Counted from the stretch's first letter, positions 26,114 through 36,480 are shown. The stretch is DNA of 64,000 nt from Bacteroidota bacterium (GCA_947460345.1 CANHGM010000011.1:33423-97422); one strand, 5' to 3'. Numbers and translations: made by a program. The notes: generated by a model from the letters alone, not told the origin.

Positions 26114-28246
26114 ATGAGTAACCAAATAGAGATAAAAGTAAAGGGAATGACTTGCAGCGGATGTGCCAATACAGTTACCAAATATTTAGAAAATCAAGGT
26201 TTAAAAAATGTATATGTAAACTTTACTACAGATGAAGTGAGATTTACGAATGAGGCACTACTTTCAATAGACAAACTAGCCAAAGGCATTAACTCACTTG
26301 GATATCAGGCCATTCTTCCTGACGCCCAAAAGTCTTCCTTCATTAATTTTAACAATATACAATTTAAGTTTTGGGTAACCCTCCCATTTACTTTGATTTT
26401 GATGCTACATATGTTTGTCAATTGGCATCCATTACATATGGCTTGGGTACAATTTATTTTATGTTTACCAGTAGCTGCCATAGGTTTTTGGCATTTTGGC
26501 AGAAGTGCTTTCCAAAGTATCAAACAAAAGCTACCCAATATGGATGTTCTTATTTTTATTGGAGCTAGTTCGGCGTTTATATATAGTTTAATAGGTTGGT
26601 TGGTATATAATGCCAATATGCAATATATATACTTTGAAACTACAGCATCTATTATCACACTGGTGTTGCTCGGAAATATGATTGAAAAAAATGCAGCTTC
26701 TCGCACAGCATCTGTGATATCAGACTTAGAAAAACTTAAGCCATCAAAAGCTACTAAAGTTATAAAAGATTTGTTAAGTGCGAATGAAATTTATACTGAA
26801 GTTTCTGTCAAAGACTTAAATGTTGGAGATTTAGTATTGATAAATTCTGGAACTTTAGTACCTGTGGATGGTTTGGTGATGAAAGGCCAAGCAACTATAA
26901 ATGAGGCTATGATTAGTGGAGAAAGCATACCTGCTGCAAAAAATATAGGCAGTAAGGTAATTGCAGGAACCATGATATTAGATGGAAACATATATGTTAA
27001 AACAACTGCATTAGAAAAAAATACAAGGCTGAGTGGGTTGATAGAAATGATTAAAAACGCACAACTTGAGAAACCATCAATTCAAAGATTTGGCGATAGA
27101 GTAGCAGCTATATTTGTTCCGGTGGTAGTTACAATTTCTATATTAACTTTTATTATAAATTATATTTTTATAGATAAAATAGTAAGTGAAAGTATGATGC
27201 GAGCTATCGCCGTATTAGTAATTTCTTGCCCTTGTGCTATGGGGTTAGCAACGCCTTTAGCTGTAATGGTGGGTATTGGATCAGCTGCTAGAAAAGGAAT
27301 TTTAATAAAAAGTGGTGCACAAATAGAAACATTATCACAAGCCAATTATTATATATTTGATAAAACAGGAACTTTAACCACAGGCAATCTTAAAGTTTCA
27401 GATTTTAAAGTATATGATTTCTCAGAAAGAGATGCAAAAAACTATATACATTTTTTAGAAAGACATAGCAATCATCCGATTGCTAAATCAATATTAGAAC
27501 AATGTGAAGATTGGAACCACCACAATATTGCATTTAATAAAATTGAAGAAATAAGAGGACTGGGAATGCATGCTAATGATATGTTTGGAAACAAATACAC
27601 TGTAGGAAGTTTAAAATTGGTTGAAATTCCTATTAAAACCAATATACAAGCTGATATATATTTTACTTATAATGGGAAAATAGCAGCTACTTTTAATATA
27701 AATGACGAGGTGATCAACGCTGCAGCACAAACCATCAAAGCCATTCAAAACTTCCAAGCAAAGACGATGATTTTAAGTGGTGATTCACTTAGAAAATGTG
27801 AAGATGTAGCAAAACAATTAGGTATCACTGAGATTAAAGCCCATCAAACACCTGAACAAAAATTAAGGCTTGTAAAAAAACTAAGCAAAGAATACAAAAC
27901 AGCCATGATTGGTGACGGAATTAATGATGCTCCAGCATTGGCCTTGGCACATGTGGGCATTTCACATGGGTTAGCAACAGATATTGCAAAAAATACTTCT
28001 GGTATTGTATTAACAGGTAATGCCATTGACCAATTGAGAACTGCAGTAGGTTTGAGTAAGGTGACGTATCAAACTATAAAGCAAAACTTATTGTGGGCAA
28101 TGTTATATAATGCTGTTGCTATTCCTTTAGCGGCAGCCGGATATTTAAGTCCGATATTGGCTGCACTTGGTATGGCATTTAGTGATTTAGTAGTGATAGG
28201 AAATTCTTTGCTTTTAAAATGGAAAATTAGTAGGTCTTACAAATAA
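26114..28246 (+). CDS. copA: Copper-translocating P1B-type ATPase
   Basis: 710 residues. One N-terminal heavy-metal domain with MTCSGC (Cys14, Cys17) is followed by eight predicted helices. The metal site is CPC at 372-374, the phosphorylation motif DKTGT begins at Asp416, the P1B histidine-proline is in ERHSNHPIAKS, and the hinge is MIGDGINDAPAL. CPC plus YN and MxxS-like residues in the last helices (LLWAMLYNAVAIPLA, GMAFSDLVVIGNSLLL) are those of Cu(I) exporters. It should pump copper out of the cytoplasm. No copper-responsive regulator is adjacent. Confidence 0.95.
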   Translation: MSNQIEIKVKGMTCSGCANTVTKYLENQGLKNVYVNFTTDEVRFTNEALLSIDKLAKGINSLGYQAILPDAQKSSFINFNNIQFKFWVTLPFTLILMLHMFVNWHPLHMAWVQFILCLPVAAIGFWHFGRSAFQSIKQKLPNMDVLIFIGASSAFIYSLIGWLVYNANMQYIYFETTASIITLVLLGNMIEKNAASRTASVISDLEKLKPSKATKVIKDLLSANEIYTEVSVKDLNVGDLVLINSGTLVPVDGLVMKGQATINEAMISGESIPAAKNIGSKVIAGTMILDGNIYVKTTALEKNTRLSGLIEMIKNAQLEKPSIQRFGDRVAAIFVPVVVTISILTFIINYIFIDKIVSESMMRAIAVLVISCPCAMGLATPLAVMVGIGSAARKGILIKSGAQIETLSQANYYIFDKTGTLTTGNLKVSDFKVYDFSERDAKNYIHFLERHSNHPIAKSILEQCEDWNHHNIAFNKIEEIRGLGMHANDMFGNKYTVGSLKLVEIPIKTNIQADIYFTYNGKIAATFNINDEVINAAAQTIKAIQNFQAKTMILSGDSLRKCEDVAKQLGITEIKAHQTPEQKLRLVKKLSKEYKTAMIGDGINDAPALALAHVGISHGLATDIAKNTSGIVLTGNAIDQLRTAVGLSKVTYQTIKQNLLWAMLYNAVAIPLAAAGYLSPILAALGMAFSDLVVIGNSLLLKWKISRSYK

Positions 28247-28265
28247 TTATATATAAGTATAAAGC

Positions 28266-28295
28266 ACAAAAAAAATCCTGCACAAAGGCAGGATT
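28266..28295 (-). terminator. Intrinsic terminator after the ferredoxin gene
   Basis: AATCCTGC (28274-28281) pairs perfectly with GCAGGATT (28288-28295) around a 6-base loop. Read on the minus strand the hairpin is followed by a run of T (A run on the plus strand from 28268). It lies 24 bases after the ferredoxin stop and also sits between convergent genes. Confidence 0.85.
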
Positions 28296-28318
28296 CTTAT
28301 AAAAATTTTAAGAGAAGT

Positions 28319-28663
28319 TTACATATGCATACGCATTTTCTTTCCTAATAAATCTTCTTGTGATTCAGTATGTTCAGGGTCAGGAACGCAACAATCTACT
28401 GGACAAACAGCTGCACATTGAGGCTCTTCATGGAAACCTACACATTCAGTACATTTATAATGAGAAATAAAGTAGGTATCTTCAGATATCGGAGCAAATC
28501 TTTTAGAAACATCCACCATTTGTCCATCCATTTCAATTTGACCAGAGATAGAAGTTCCATCGCTAAAAGCCCATTCAGCACCTGATTCATAAATTGCATT
28601 GTTCGGACATTCTGGTTCGCAGGCACCACAGTTGATGCACTCGTCGGTAATCATTATTGCCAT
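28319..28663 (-). CDS. Ferredoxin with two [4Fe-4S] clusters
   Basis: 114 residues. The first cluster motif is [12 protein letters not shown] at the N-terminus. The second is split by an insertion: [22 protein letters not shown]. The middle stretch [14 protein letters not shown] is an insert typical of Bacteroidota homologues. It is a small cytoplasmic electron carrier. It is divergent from the LuxC-type acyl-CoA reductase gene, with 135 bases between starts, so the two may be functionally or regulatorily paired; this is inference. Confidence 0.93.
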   Translation of the reverse strand: MAIMITDECINCGACEPECPNNAIYESGAEWAFSDGTSISGQIEMDGQMVDVSKRFAPISEDTYFISHYKCTECVGFHEEPQCAAVCPVDCCVPDPEHTESQEDLLGKKMRMHM

Positions 28664-28798
28664 TTCAGTATATTTTTTTTAATTTTAAATGTTTATCTTA
28701 TAAAGGTGCATTTATCTTTGTAAACAAGTATTTGCTACCTATAATTAGGTGCAAATGTACTTTTAAAAATCTGATAACTCAAATTTGCTATAATTTTT

Positions 28799-29845
28799 AT
28801 GCATTATAAACAACGAATAGAATCTATTGAATACCTGGGACATATACTTGAAGATGTAAACAGTGAACATTGGCAACCATGTATCAGCAAGACCTATCAA
28901 GAAAATCAATGGTTTACACCTACCAATACTGTAAAAGCATTGTCAAACCTTGGAAACATGCTCAGCAAAGATTTAGTGAGCCAATGGCTTAATCAGTATA
29001 ACATATCAGATGAAAGTTCAAATAAAAAGATAGGTATTATTATGGCTGGTAATATCCCATTAGTGGGCTTGCACGACTTGGTGAGTTGTATGATTGCAGG
29101 CCACGATGCTGTTATAAAAATGAGTAGGGATGACAAAGTTTTATTGCCATATTTATTAGAGCAATTGTTTAATAAATTCCCTTACTGGAAAGAACATATC
29201 ACACTAGTAGACAAACTCACAACATATGATGCTGTAATAGCCACAGGCAGCAATAATACTTCGAGGCACTTTCAATATTATTTTAAACATGTGCCGCACT
29301 TAATTAGAAAAAACAGGCACAGTGTAGCCATAATAAAAGGAGATGAAACCAAGTCTGATTTTGAATTATTAGCAGAAGATTTGTTTTCATATTTTGGTTT
29401 GGGTTGCCGCAATGTCTCAAAATTTTATGTGCCTGAGCCTTTTGATTACCCAACATTTTATGACTCTATAGAATCTTTTAACGATATCAAAAACCATAAT
29501 AAATACGCCAATAATCATACATATAACAAAGCTATTAATATTATGAATTTGGTAAAAATATATGATAACGACTTTTTGATCTTATATGAAAGCGAGCAAG
29601 TGGGAAGTCCGGTGGCGGTGTGTCATTATGAGTTTTACAAGAACGAAGTAGATTTACAAAGACTATTACAAAGAGATGCAGAACATATACAATGTGTGGT
29701 AAAATCAAACCAAAATCCATTTGAAGTTACCATAGATGAACTAAAAGACAGAACATTTTTGTTTGGTGAAGCTCAATGCCCAAACCCTTGGGACTATGCT
29801 GACGGGGTTGATACTTTGCAATGGTTGATAGAGAGAAATCAATAA
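28799..29845 (+). CDS. Acyl-CoA/acyl-protein reductase (LuxC family)
   Basis: 348 residues of the LuxC branch of the aldehyde dehydrogenase fold. Visible are GIIMAGNIPLVGLHDLVSCMIAGH, KMSRDDKVLLPYL, AVIATGSNNTSRHFQYYF and the cysteine region YFGLGCRNVSKFYVP, where the Cys is the likely acyl-thioester nucleophile. LuxC reduces activated fatty acids to aldehydes for luciferase, but no lux genes occur here. The role may be fatty-aldehyde or lipid synthesis. It is followed 10 bases later by a phosphodiesterase. Confidence 0.85.
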   Translation: MHYKQRIESIEYLGHILEDVNSEHWQPCISKTYQENQWFTPTNTVKALSNLGNMLSKDLVSQWLNQYNISDESSNKKIGIIMAGNIPLVGLHDLVSCMIAGHDAVIKMSRDDKVLLPYLLEQLFNKFPYWKEHITLVDKLTTYDAVIATGSNNTSRHFQYYFKHVPHLIRKNRHSVAIIKGDETKSDFELLAEDLFSYFGLGCRNVSKFYVPEPFDYPTFYDSIESFNDIKNHNKYANNHTYNKAINIMNLVKIYDNDFLILYESEQVGSPVAVCHYEFYKNEVDLQRLLQRDAEHIQCVVKSNQNPFEVTIDELKDRTFLFGEAQCPNPWDYADGVDTLQWLIERNQ

Positions 29846-29855
29846 AAAATTATAT

Positions 29856-30377
29856 ATGATTAAAATAGGCCTTCTCTCAGATACTCATGGATATATAGAC
29901 CCCAAAATATATACATACTTTGAACAAGTGGATGAGATATGGCATGCAGGAGATTGGGGTGTATATGAGGAGACATTTGTAAAACTAAAAGCTTTTAAAC
30001 CTATAGTAAGAGGCGTTTATGGCAATATTGATGGCAGACAAATAAGAGCAGAATTTCCAGAGAAAAACATATATACAGTTGAAGGCTTAAAAGTGGCTAT
30101 GATACATATAGGTGGATATCCCGGACGCTATGCCATGGACGTTAAAAAATGGTTAGAAGTAGTGAAGCCCGACTTATTTATATCAGGTCATTCGCATATA
30201 TTAAAAGTGATACGTGACCCACGGTTACAACTCCTACATATGAACCCAGGAGCTGCTGGAAATGTGGGGTTCCATCACGTTCGAACTGCTATCAGATTTT
30301 CTATAGACGCTGGAAAAATTATCCAACCAGAGGTGATAGAACTAGGTCCGAGAAGCTTGATGCAACCTGATGAATAA
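29856..30377 (+). CDS. YfcE/MJ0936-type metallophosphoesterase
   Basis: 173 residues with the calcineurin-like phosphoesterase motifs: GLLSDTHGYID (Asp, His), HAGDWG, VYGNIDGR (GNxD), and ISGHSHILK (GHxH) with a later LLHMNPGA. Members hydrolyse phosphodiesters with two metal ions, but the natural substrate is not known. Cytoplasmic. It starts 10 bases after the acyl-CoA reductase, probably the same transcript. Confidence 0.94.
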   Translation: MIKIGLLSDTHGYIDPKIYTYFEQVDEIWHAGDWGVYEETFVKLKAFKPIVRGVYGNIDGRQIRAEFPEKNIYTVEGLKVAMIHIGGYPGRYAMDVKKWLEVVKPDLFISGHSHILKVIRDPRLQLLHMNPGAAGNVGFHHVRTAIRFSIDAGKIIQPEVIELGPRSLMQPDE

Positions 30378-30384
30378 TATATTA

Positions 30385-32568
30385 CTATAAATTAGTCAGC
30401 AGCCACGAAGTAATTTTACTAAACAAATGCAACCTGGTTTTACCACCGCTAATGCCATGGTTGCGGTTTGGGTAATACTCTGAATCGAATTTGATATTGT
30501 TTTTAATCATGGCATCTACCATCGAAACAGAATTTTGGAAATGCACATTATCATCACCAGTTCCATGTATAATGATAAAATTTCCTTTAATATTTTTTAC
30601 ATAATTTTCAGGAGCTCCTTCATCATATCCTTTCTTGTTATCTATGGGTCTTTGCATATAACGCTCGGTATATATATTGTCATAATATTTCCAATTGGTA
30701 ACTGGTGCAACAGCTACAGCAGCCTTAAACACATCAGCTCCTTTTGTAATACACATGCTAGACATATATCCACCAAAACTCCAACCAAAAATACCAATAC
30801 GAGAGCCATCAATATTGGGTTGGTCGGCAAGCCATTTGGCCACTTCTATTTGGTCTATTGTTTCATAATAACCTAAATTTTTATAGGTCATTTTTTTGAA
30901 TATTTCTCCCCTTGCTCCTGTGCCCCTATTATCAGCACATACCACTATATAACCTTGTTGTGCCATATACTGGAACCAATAATAATTTGCACCTTTCCAT
31001 CCATCAACCACTTGCTGACTACCCGGTCCGCCATATACATACATCAACACAGGATATTTCTTGGTTGTATCTAAGTTAGGTGGTAGTATAATAAATGCAT
31101 TGAGATTGATGAGTTCGGAAGTAGTAATTTGAAAAAACTTAGCAGGCGATATATCATAGTCTAACAATTTCATTTTTAGTCTGGCATTGTCTTCAAGTAT
31201 TCTTAATTCAACACCTTTGTTATTATATAAAGACACAAAATTGGGACTGTTGATGGTGTTATGTGTACATAAAAAATATTTGAAATTAGAGCTAAAAGCA
31301 ATATTATTGGTACCGTCTCTAAGTGTGAGTCTTTTCTTGCCAGTACCATCCAGTTTAATAGTATATAAATTTTTATCTACTGCTGAAATCTCATGTGAAG
31401 TAAAATATATATCTTGGTTTTTCTCATCGAAACCTAAAAACTCAGCAATATCAAAGTTTCCTTTGGTTATTTGTTTAAGTTCAGTGCCATTTTCATCATA
31501 TAAGTGTATATGTTTAAATTCAGACTTTTCACTGCTCCAAAGAAAGTTTTTCCCTTCGTTAAAGAATGTGATATCATCAAATAAATCAACATAAGACACG
31601 CTACTTTCAGTATACACCACTTTAGATTTTCCTGACAAATCAGCAAACATCAATTCTAACTTGTTTTGCAATCTATTCATTCTGAAAAACCCAGCCCTAT
31701 TGTTTTTACCTGTCCAAAAAATGCGAGGTATATATTGGTCTTTTTCAGTTCCTACATCCACTTTAACTGATTTTTTTTGTTCAGTATTGTATATATAAAC
31801 CTCTACTACTGAGTTATCTTCACCTGCTTTTGGGTATTTAAATGTTTCGTTTTCAGGATACAGCCCACCGTATATAGGCATGCTATATTCTTTCACTTTG
31901 CTTTCATCAAATCTATAGTAGATAATACTTTTACTATCAGGGCTCCAACTAAAACCTCTGTCCATAGAAAATTCTTCTTCGTATACCCAATCAACCGCTC
32001 CATTAATAATTTCATTTCTTTTACCATCAGAAGTTACTGCTGTTTCAACTAAAGTTTCTAAATTAATAATATATAAATTATTATCTCTAACCCAAGCTAT
32101 ACTTTTACCATCAGGAGAAAATGAGGCATACATACCTTTTTTATCACTTATATAAAAACATTTACGCTTCTGTCTGTCATATATAGCATACTTGGCTCTA
32201 TAGCTGTGTCTATATATTTGTTCTTGTTCACTTTCAAGTATGATAAACATTTCATCAGGACTAAATTTATATCCTGATAGAGATAGAGGTTTTTCTTTAT
32301 TGGCAATCCTCAAATAACTATCTTCACAAACCAATCCTTTCTTTTTGCCATTTTTATAAAAATACTGGTTTAGCTCAAACTGTTTTAGAATGCTATCAAA
32401 ATCGAGTTTACTATAAGTTTCACCATCTTTCATGGGCTGAAAACCAGATACTGATTTGGGAGACAACTCGCCACTGGCCCAAATTTGTTCTAAAGTAAAT
32501 TTTTTCTTTTGGGCATAGCTAAATTGCCCAGCTATAAGAATTGTTAAAAAAAGATATATTTTTTTCAT
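30385..32568 (-). CDS. Dipeptidyl peptidase IV-type S9 serine peptidase
   Basis: 727 residues from ATG 32568, which gives the signal peptide MKKIYLFLTILIAGQFSYAQ; an ATG three codons upstream overlaps the promoter element. The N-terminal part is an eight-blade propeller with WSPDSKSI and the Glu motif DWVYEEEFSMDRG that binds the substrate amino terminus. The catalytic domain has GWSFGGYM (nucleophile Ser), an Asp in HGTGDDNVHFQNS, and a His in YPNRNHGISGG. It removes X-Pro dipeptides in the periplasm. Confidence 0.95.
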   Translation of the reverse strand: MKKIYLFLTILIAGQFSYAQKKKFTLEQIWASGELSPKSVSGFQPMKDGETYSKLDFDSILKQFELNQYFYKNGKKKGLVCEDSYLRIANKEKPLSLSGYKFSPDEMFIILESEQEQIYRHSYRAKYAIYDRQKRKCFYISDKKGMYASFSPDGKSIAWVRDNNLYIINLETLVETAVTSDGKRNEIINGAVDWVYEEEFSMDRGFSWSPDSKSIIYYRFDESKVKEYSMPIYGGLYPENETFKYPKAGEDNSVVEVYIYNTEQKKSVKVDVGTEKDQYIPRIFWTGKNNRAGFFRMNRLQNKLELMFADLSGKSKVVYTESSVSYVDLFDDITFFNEGKNFLWSSEKSEFKHIHLYDENGTELKQITKGNFDIAEFLGFDEKNQDIYFTSHEISAVDKNLYTIKLDGTGKKRLTLRDGTNNIAFSSNFKYFLCTHNTINSPNFVSLYNNKGVELRILEDNARLKMKLLDYDISPAKFFQITTSELINLNAFIILPPNLDTTKKYPVLMYVYGGPGSQQVVDGWKGANYYWFQYMAQQGYIVVCADNRGTGARGEIFKKMTYKNLGYYETIDQIEVAKWLADQPNIDGSRIGIFGWSFGGYMSSMCITKGADVFKAAVAVAPVTNWKYYDNIYTERYMQRPIDNKKGYDEGAPENYVKNIKGNFIIIHGTGDDNVHFQNSVSMVDAMIKNNIKFDSEYYPNRNHGISGGKTRLHLFSKITSWLLTNL

Positions 32569-32574
32569 GCACGG

Positions 32575-32582
32575 CAAAATTA
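32575..32582 (-). promoter_or_regulatory. -7 promoter element for the DPP-IV gene
   Basis: Minus-strand TAATTTTG is an exact TAnnTTTG match and ends 6 bases before the ATG at 32568. It overlaps the stop region of the upstream membrane-protein gene, so the peptidase can be transcribed on its own. Confidence 0.6.
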
Positions 32583-34631
32583 AAGATTAATTCTATTGGA
32601 TGTACGATTTCTATAACCATAAAACAATAAACCAATTATAATGATAAAAAATGCAGCATAACTTATAAGGGCAGAAATGTATATAAATTGGGGTTCAAAA
32701 ACAAACCTTAATGAATGAACACCAGCACTTACTTTTACTTTCATAAAACAATACTCTTGACTTATATCATGCATTTGACCATTAATATAACAAGACCAGC
32801 CAGGGAAATAATTTTGCAGCAAAACAAGTTCGCTTGGCTGAGTCAGTTTTGCAGTAGCAGTTATTTCATTATTTTGTATTTTTATATCTTTTATGATAGA
32901 AAAAGAATCCTGATTTTGATGAAGAATATATAACAATGGATGATTCAACATTTCCTTTGATTGAATAGGGTAAAAAGAAGTGAATTTCACAAAGCTATCT
33001 AATTCAAATGAGTTAAAATAATCAGCTGAAACTTGTTGTTTATATATATTGGTATTACGCCACAAACAGGCAACGCCATTGTTTTGGTCATGGGTATCGC
33101 TCACATGATATTTATGTGTTTGGGTTTTAGGGCAATTTTCTATGGCTTGCACTATATCAGGTTGTCTACAATTTCCTAGTGATGAATGTTTAAAACATAT
33201 ATTAACAGTCGCTATTGAATCCATTACTACAATCGAAACAAGCAATTTTTCAACACTTATATTTGAATATCTAATTGTTATAAAAGCAAAAACACTAATA
33301 AACCAAATGACAAAAACATTTATAAACAAAGCATTAGGCATACTTAGAGAAGTCAAAAATTGTGAAAGAGAAAGCATACTAGACAAATGAAAATTAAAGA
33401 ATATATATATCAATAAAATTGATAACAATACAGAAAGTAGAATTGCTATTTTTTGCCAAAACCGCCTATATAATTCGCTCCAAATTTCTTTTAAATGAAT
33501 GGAAGTAATTAAGACCAAAACAAACATAGTAAAAAATTGGTAATAAGCAGGAAACCTAAATTTATCAGCACCTGGCAGCCAATGATGCACCCATATAAAA
33601 ACATGAAAATCTTTCCCCATAGATGTGATTGCAAAAAACAAAGAAATACCCAATAACCATTTTTCAATAGAAGAAAATTTTATACGAACACAAACCAAAA
33701 CTAAAGAAATAAGCATGATAAAGCCAAAATAACTATTACTCATGCTGCGGTCTGTATGGTAAAAATCAGTATCAGCATAGCTAGGCAATGGGCATAAATA
33801 AGATAAATAAGATTGAATGGTGAACGCATTTTTAGTAGCTTGATCAACAGTCAAGCCTTTGTTTCTACTAATAAAATCAAATGCTTGATATGCAGAAACT
33901 ATCAAAACAGTGTGAAGTAGAATAGCAACTAAACCTAACAAACATAAATGTTTAAATATTTTTTTTACAAGTATAAAATCATGGGATTTTAAATGGGTAT
34001 ATATATAATAGCAAAACATAATAGCAAGTATATATATACTCATAATTGTAAAAGCAGGATTACCAGTAGTAGTGGTCATAAAAACCACTAATAACAATTT
34101 AAATACACTCCTATAACTACTTGTTTTAAAAAACTGAATGGCAAACAAAAACATCCAAGGAAACCAAGCACCACTTATTATAGCATAAAAATGTTGAGAA
34201 TGGCCATAAAAAAAACCACTTAATGCAAAAGAAGCAGCTCCAACAAAAGCAAACTTATCAGCAGTATTAAAGTGTTTTATAACAGCGAACATGCCGCATG
34301 CTGCAACACACAAATACATGATATATAAAAAAGATAATGCTTTGGTAGTATGGGTAAAAAACAAAGATGTCAAAAAACTTTCAGGACTCCAAAGCGGGCC
34401 TTGCAAGTCAGCATATATAGGAACGCCACATGCTTGATATGGGTTCCATAAAGGAAACTCACCAGACTTAATATGTTGTGCTATAAAATGTCGCCAAGGG
34501 AGCCAACAATCAACCATATCATTGGTAAAAAAGTATTGCCCACTTGAGATGGGCCAATAGGCTAGAACAACTAAGAGTATTAAAAGTAATTGATACTTTA
34601 CTGAAAGGAAAATGTTTTTAAGAGTTAACAT
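32580..34631 (-). CDS. YfhO-like polytopic membrane protein
   Basis: 683 residues with about twelve or thirteen hydrophobic helices. The first periplasmic loop has FFTNDMVDCWLPWRHFIAQ, GEFPLWNPYQACGVPIYADLQ and FLTSLFF, the pattern of YfhO/GT-C-type proteins with an acidic catalytic loop. The C-terminal soluble part has VLLQNYFPGWSCYINGQ and VSAGVHSLRFVFEP, as in the YfhO family. Members in Gram-positive bacteria glycosylate teichoic acid. The acceptor here is unknown, perhaps a surface lipid or glycan. Confidence 0.8.
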   Translation of the reverse strand: MLTLKNIFLSVKYQLLLILLVVLAYWPISSGQYFFTNDMVDCWLPWRHFIAQHIKSGEFPLWNPYQACGVPIYADLQGPLWSPESFLTSLFFTHTTKALSFLYIMYLCVAACGMFAVIKHFNTADKFAFVGAASFALSGFFYGHSQHFYAIISGAWFPWMFLFAIQFFKTSSYRSVFKLLLVVFMTTTTGNPAFTIMSIYILAIMFCYYIYTHLKSHDFILVKKIFKHLCLLGLVAILLHTVLIVSAYQAFDFISRNKGLTVDQATKNAFTIQSYLSYLCPLPSYADTDFYHTDRSMSNSYFGFIMLISLVLVCVRIKFSSIEKWLLGISLFFAITSMGKDFHVFIWVHHWLPGADKFRFPAYYQFFTMFVLVLITSIHLKEIWSELYRRFWQKIAILLSVLLSILLIYIFFNFHLSSMLSLSQFLTSLSMPNALFINVFVIWFISVFAFITIRYSNISVEKLLVSIVVMDSIATVNICFKHSSLGNCRQPDIVQAIENCPKTQTHKYHVSDTHDQNNGVACLWRNTNIYKQQVSADYFNSFELDSFVKFTSFYPIQSKEMLNHPLLYILHQNQDSFSIIKDIKIQNNEITATAKLTQPSELVLLQNYFPGWSCYINGQMHDISQEYCFMKVKVSAGVHSLRFVFEPQFIYISALISYAAFFIIIIGLLFYGYRNRTSNRINL

Positions 34632-34710
34632 TCAGCTACAAACATAAACCTATTCAATTAAAATTAAAGCCTTGTTTTATCTTATATATATATTTTCTTT
34701 GCGGCTTCAT

Positions 34711-35400
34711 ATGATAAAAAAAATTAAGCAGTTTATATGGCGAGCCATGTTAATAGTTTTTCAACTATCGCTTTTGGCATTTATAGTATACAGAGTTGTG
34801 CCTGTGCCTTATACACCATTAATGTTACAAAGAAGTTTAGAGACTACTAATGAATCATTTAAGCTTCAAAAAAAATGGATTAAGATAGAAAACATGTCTC
34901 CCAATATGCCATTATTGGCTGTGACAGGAGAAGATCCACAGTTCTTTAATCACATAGGATTTGACTTTGAACAAATAAAAAATGCAATAGAAAAGAAAAT
35001 AGAAAAAGGAAAGACACTGAGAGGAGCAAGCACTATTAGTCAACAAACAGTAAAAAATATATTCTTACTTCCCATAAGAAGTTTTATAAGAAAAGCTATT
35101 GAAGTGCCTCTTACACTAATGATGGAAGCTATGTGGAACAAAAAAAGAATTTTAGAAGTATATTTAAATATTATAGAAATGGGCGATGGAATTTTTGGAG
35201 TTGAGGCAGCATCAAATTTTTATTACCATAAATCTTCTTCAAATCTATCGGTTTATGAATGTGCTGCCATAGTAACAACATTCCCTTCGCCATTAAAAAG
35301 AAACCCCACCAAATTAGCTTATTCATTAAAAAAACATCAAATAAAATTAGTAAATTTAAGAAAATATATAGACAAGAAAAACTTTTGGTGGTATAAATAG
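34711..35400 (+). CDS. mtgA: Monofunctional biosynthetic peptidoglycan transglycosylase
   Basis: 229 residues from ATG 34711; the frame is open from a TTG at 34672, but the promoter-like TTTTCTTTG lies between. One N-terminal membrane helix (about 11-30) precedes a GT51 domain: catalytic Glu74 in TGEDPQFFNHIGFD, then RGASTISQQTVKN, KKRILEVYLNIIEMGDGIFGVEAAS and a final FPSPLKRNP. It polymerises lipid II into glycan strands. There is no transpeptidase domain, as normal for MtgA. It is followed by the polyprenyl synthase gene. Confidence 0.95.
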   Translation: MIKKIKQFIWRAMLIVFQLSLLAFIVYRVVPVPYTPLMLQRSLETTNESFKLQKKWIKIENMSPNMPLLAVTGEDPQFFNHIGFDFEQIKNAIEKKIEKGKTLRGASTISQQTVKNIFLLPIRSFIRKAIEVPLTLMMEAMWNKKRILEVYLNIIEMGDGIFGVEAASNFYYHKSSSNLSVYECAAIVTTFPSPLKRNPTKLAYSLKKHQIKLVNLRKYIDKKNFWWYK

Positions 35401-35487
35401 TTGATAAAAGAAAAAACTATTAAATGTATTTAAATTATTACTATAATACTGTTGATTTATTTGGGTTAAAGAAGCCTTTGGTTTATA

Positions 35488-36474
35488 TTGCATGCCATTT
35501 CATTGATATCATTTAACGACATAAAAAACCCGCTTACTAAAGATTTAGAATTGTTTGAAAGCCTTTTCAGACAATCAATGAAAACAGATGTACCATTACT
35601 TGACACAGTGATGAGTTATATAGTAAAGCGTAAGGGCAAACAAATAAGACCATTATTTGTCATGTATTCAGCAAAACTTAATGGTGGAATCACAGAATCT
35701 ACTTACAGAGGAGCTGCCTTAGTTGAGTTGTTACATACAGCCACTTTGGTGCATGATGATGTAGTAGACGACAGCGACCAGCGAAGAGGATTTTTTAGTA
35801 TTAATGCTTTATGGAAAAATAAAATAGCCGTTTTGGTTGGAGATTTCTTGCTTTCAAAAGGTTTACTGCTATCTATTGACAACAATGATTTTGCATTATT
35901 AAAAATTGTGAGTTCGGCAGTAAGAGAGATGAGTGAAGGAGAACTCTTACAAATAGAAAAAGCAAGAAGACTAGATATAACAGAAGAAATATATTATGAT
36001 GTTATCAGAAAAAAAACTGCTTCACTTATCGCTTCATGTTGTTCGGTAGGAGCTGCTTCTGCAGGAGCAAACGCAGAAGTAATTGAGAAATTTAGATTGA
36101 TTGGGGAAAAAATTGGAATGGCCTTTCAAATCAAAGACGATTTGCTTGATTTTGGTGATGCTGACATTGGCAAGCCGCATGGTATTGATATTAAAGAAAA
36201 GAAGATGACATTGCCTTTAATATATATGCTTAATAATTTAGATAAATCTTCAAAACGTAAAGTCATTAACACAATTAAACAAGACCATGACAACCCTAAA
36301 AAGGTTGACGAGATTATTAAAATGGTTATTAATAGTGGAGGTATCGAATATGCATCAAAAAAAATGATTAAACTTAAAGACGAGGCTACCGAACTTTTAC
36401 AAGATTTTAAAACACATGAAAATTATATACATTTTCAATCACTTATAGATTTTATTATTGAAAGAGAAAAATAA
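35488..36474 (+). CDS. Trans-polyprenyl diphosphate synthase
   Basis: 328 residues. First aspartate-rich motif DDVVDDSDQRRG (90-101), second motif FQIKDDLLDFGD near 215, and KQIRPLFVMYSA for substrate binding. It condenses IPP units onto an allylic diphosphate, probably for the menaquinone tail (octaprenyl-type synthase). The start is uncertain: TTG 35488 overlaps a TATATTGC promoter-like stretch, and TTG 35503 gives the common beginning ISFNDIKNPL. It is followed by pyrD after 6 bases. Confidence 0.93.
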   Translation: MHAISLISFNDIKNPLTKDLELFESLFRQSMKTDVPLLDTVMSYIVKRKGKQIRPLFVMYSAKLNGGITESTYRGAALVELLHTATLVHDDVVDDSDQRRGFFSINALWKNKIAVLVGDFLLSKGLLLSIDNNDFALLKIVSSAVREMSEGELLQIEKARRLDITEEIYYDVIRKKTASLIASCCSVGAASAGANAEVIEKFRLIGEKIGMAFQIKDDLLDFGDADIGKPHGIDIKEKKMTLPLIYMLNNLDKSSKRKVINTIKQDHDNPKKVDEIIKMVINSGGIEYASKKMIKLKDEATELLQDFKTHENYIHFQSLIDFIIEREK

Positions 36475-36480
36475 ACAACA

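Noticed and set aside
28799..29845. Bioluminescence (lux) operon
   Set aside because: Only the LuxC-like reductase is present. There is no luciferase, LuxD or LuxE nearby.
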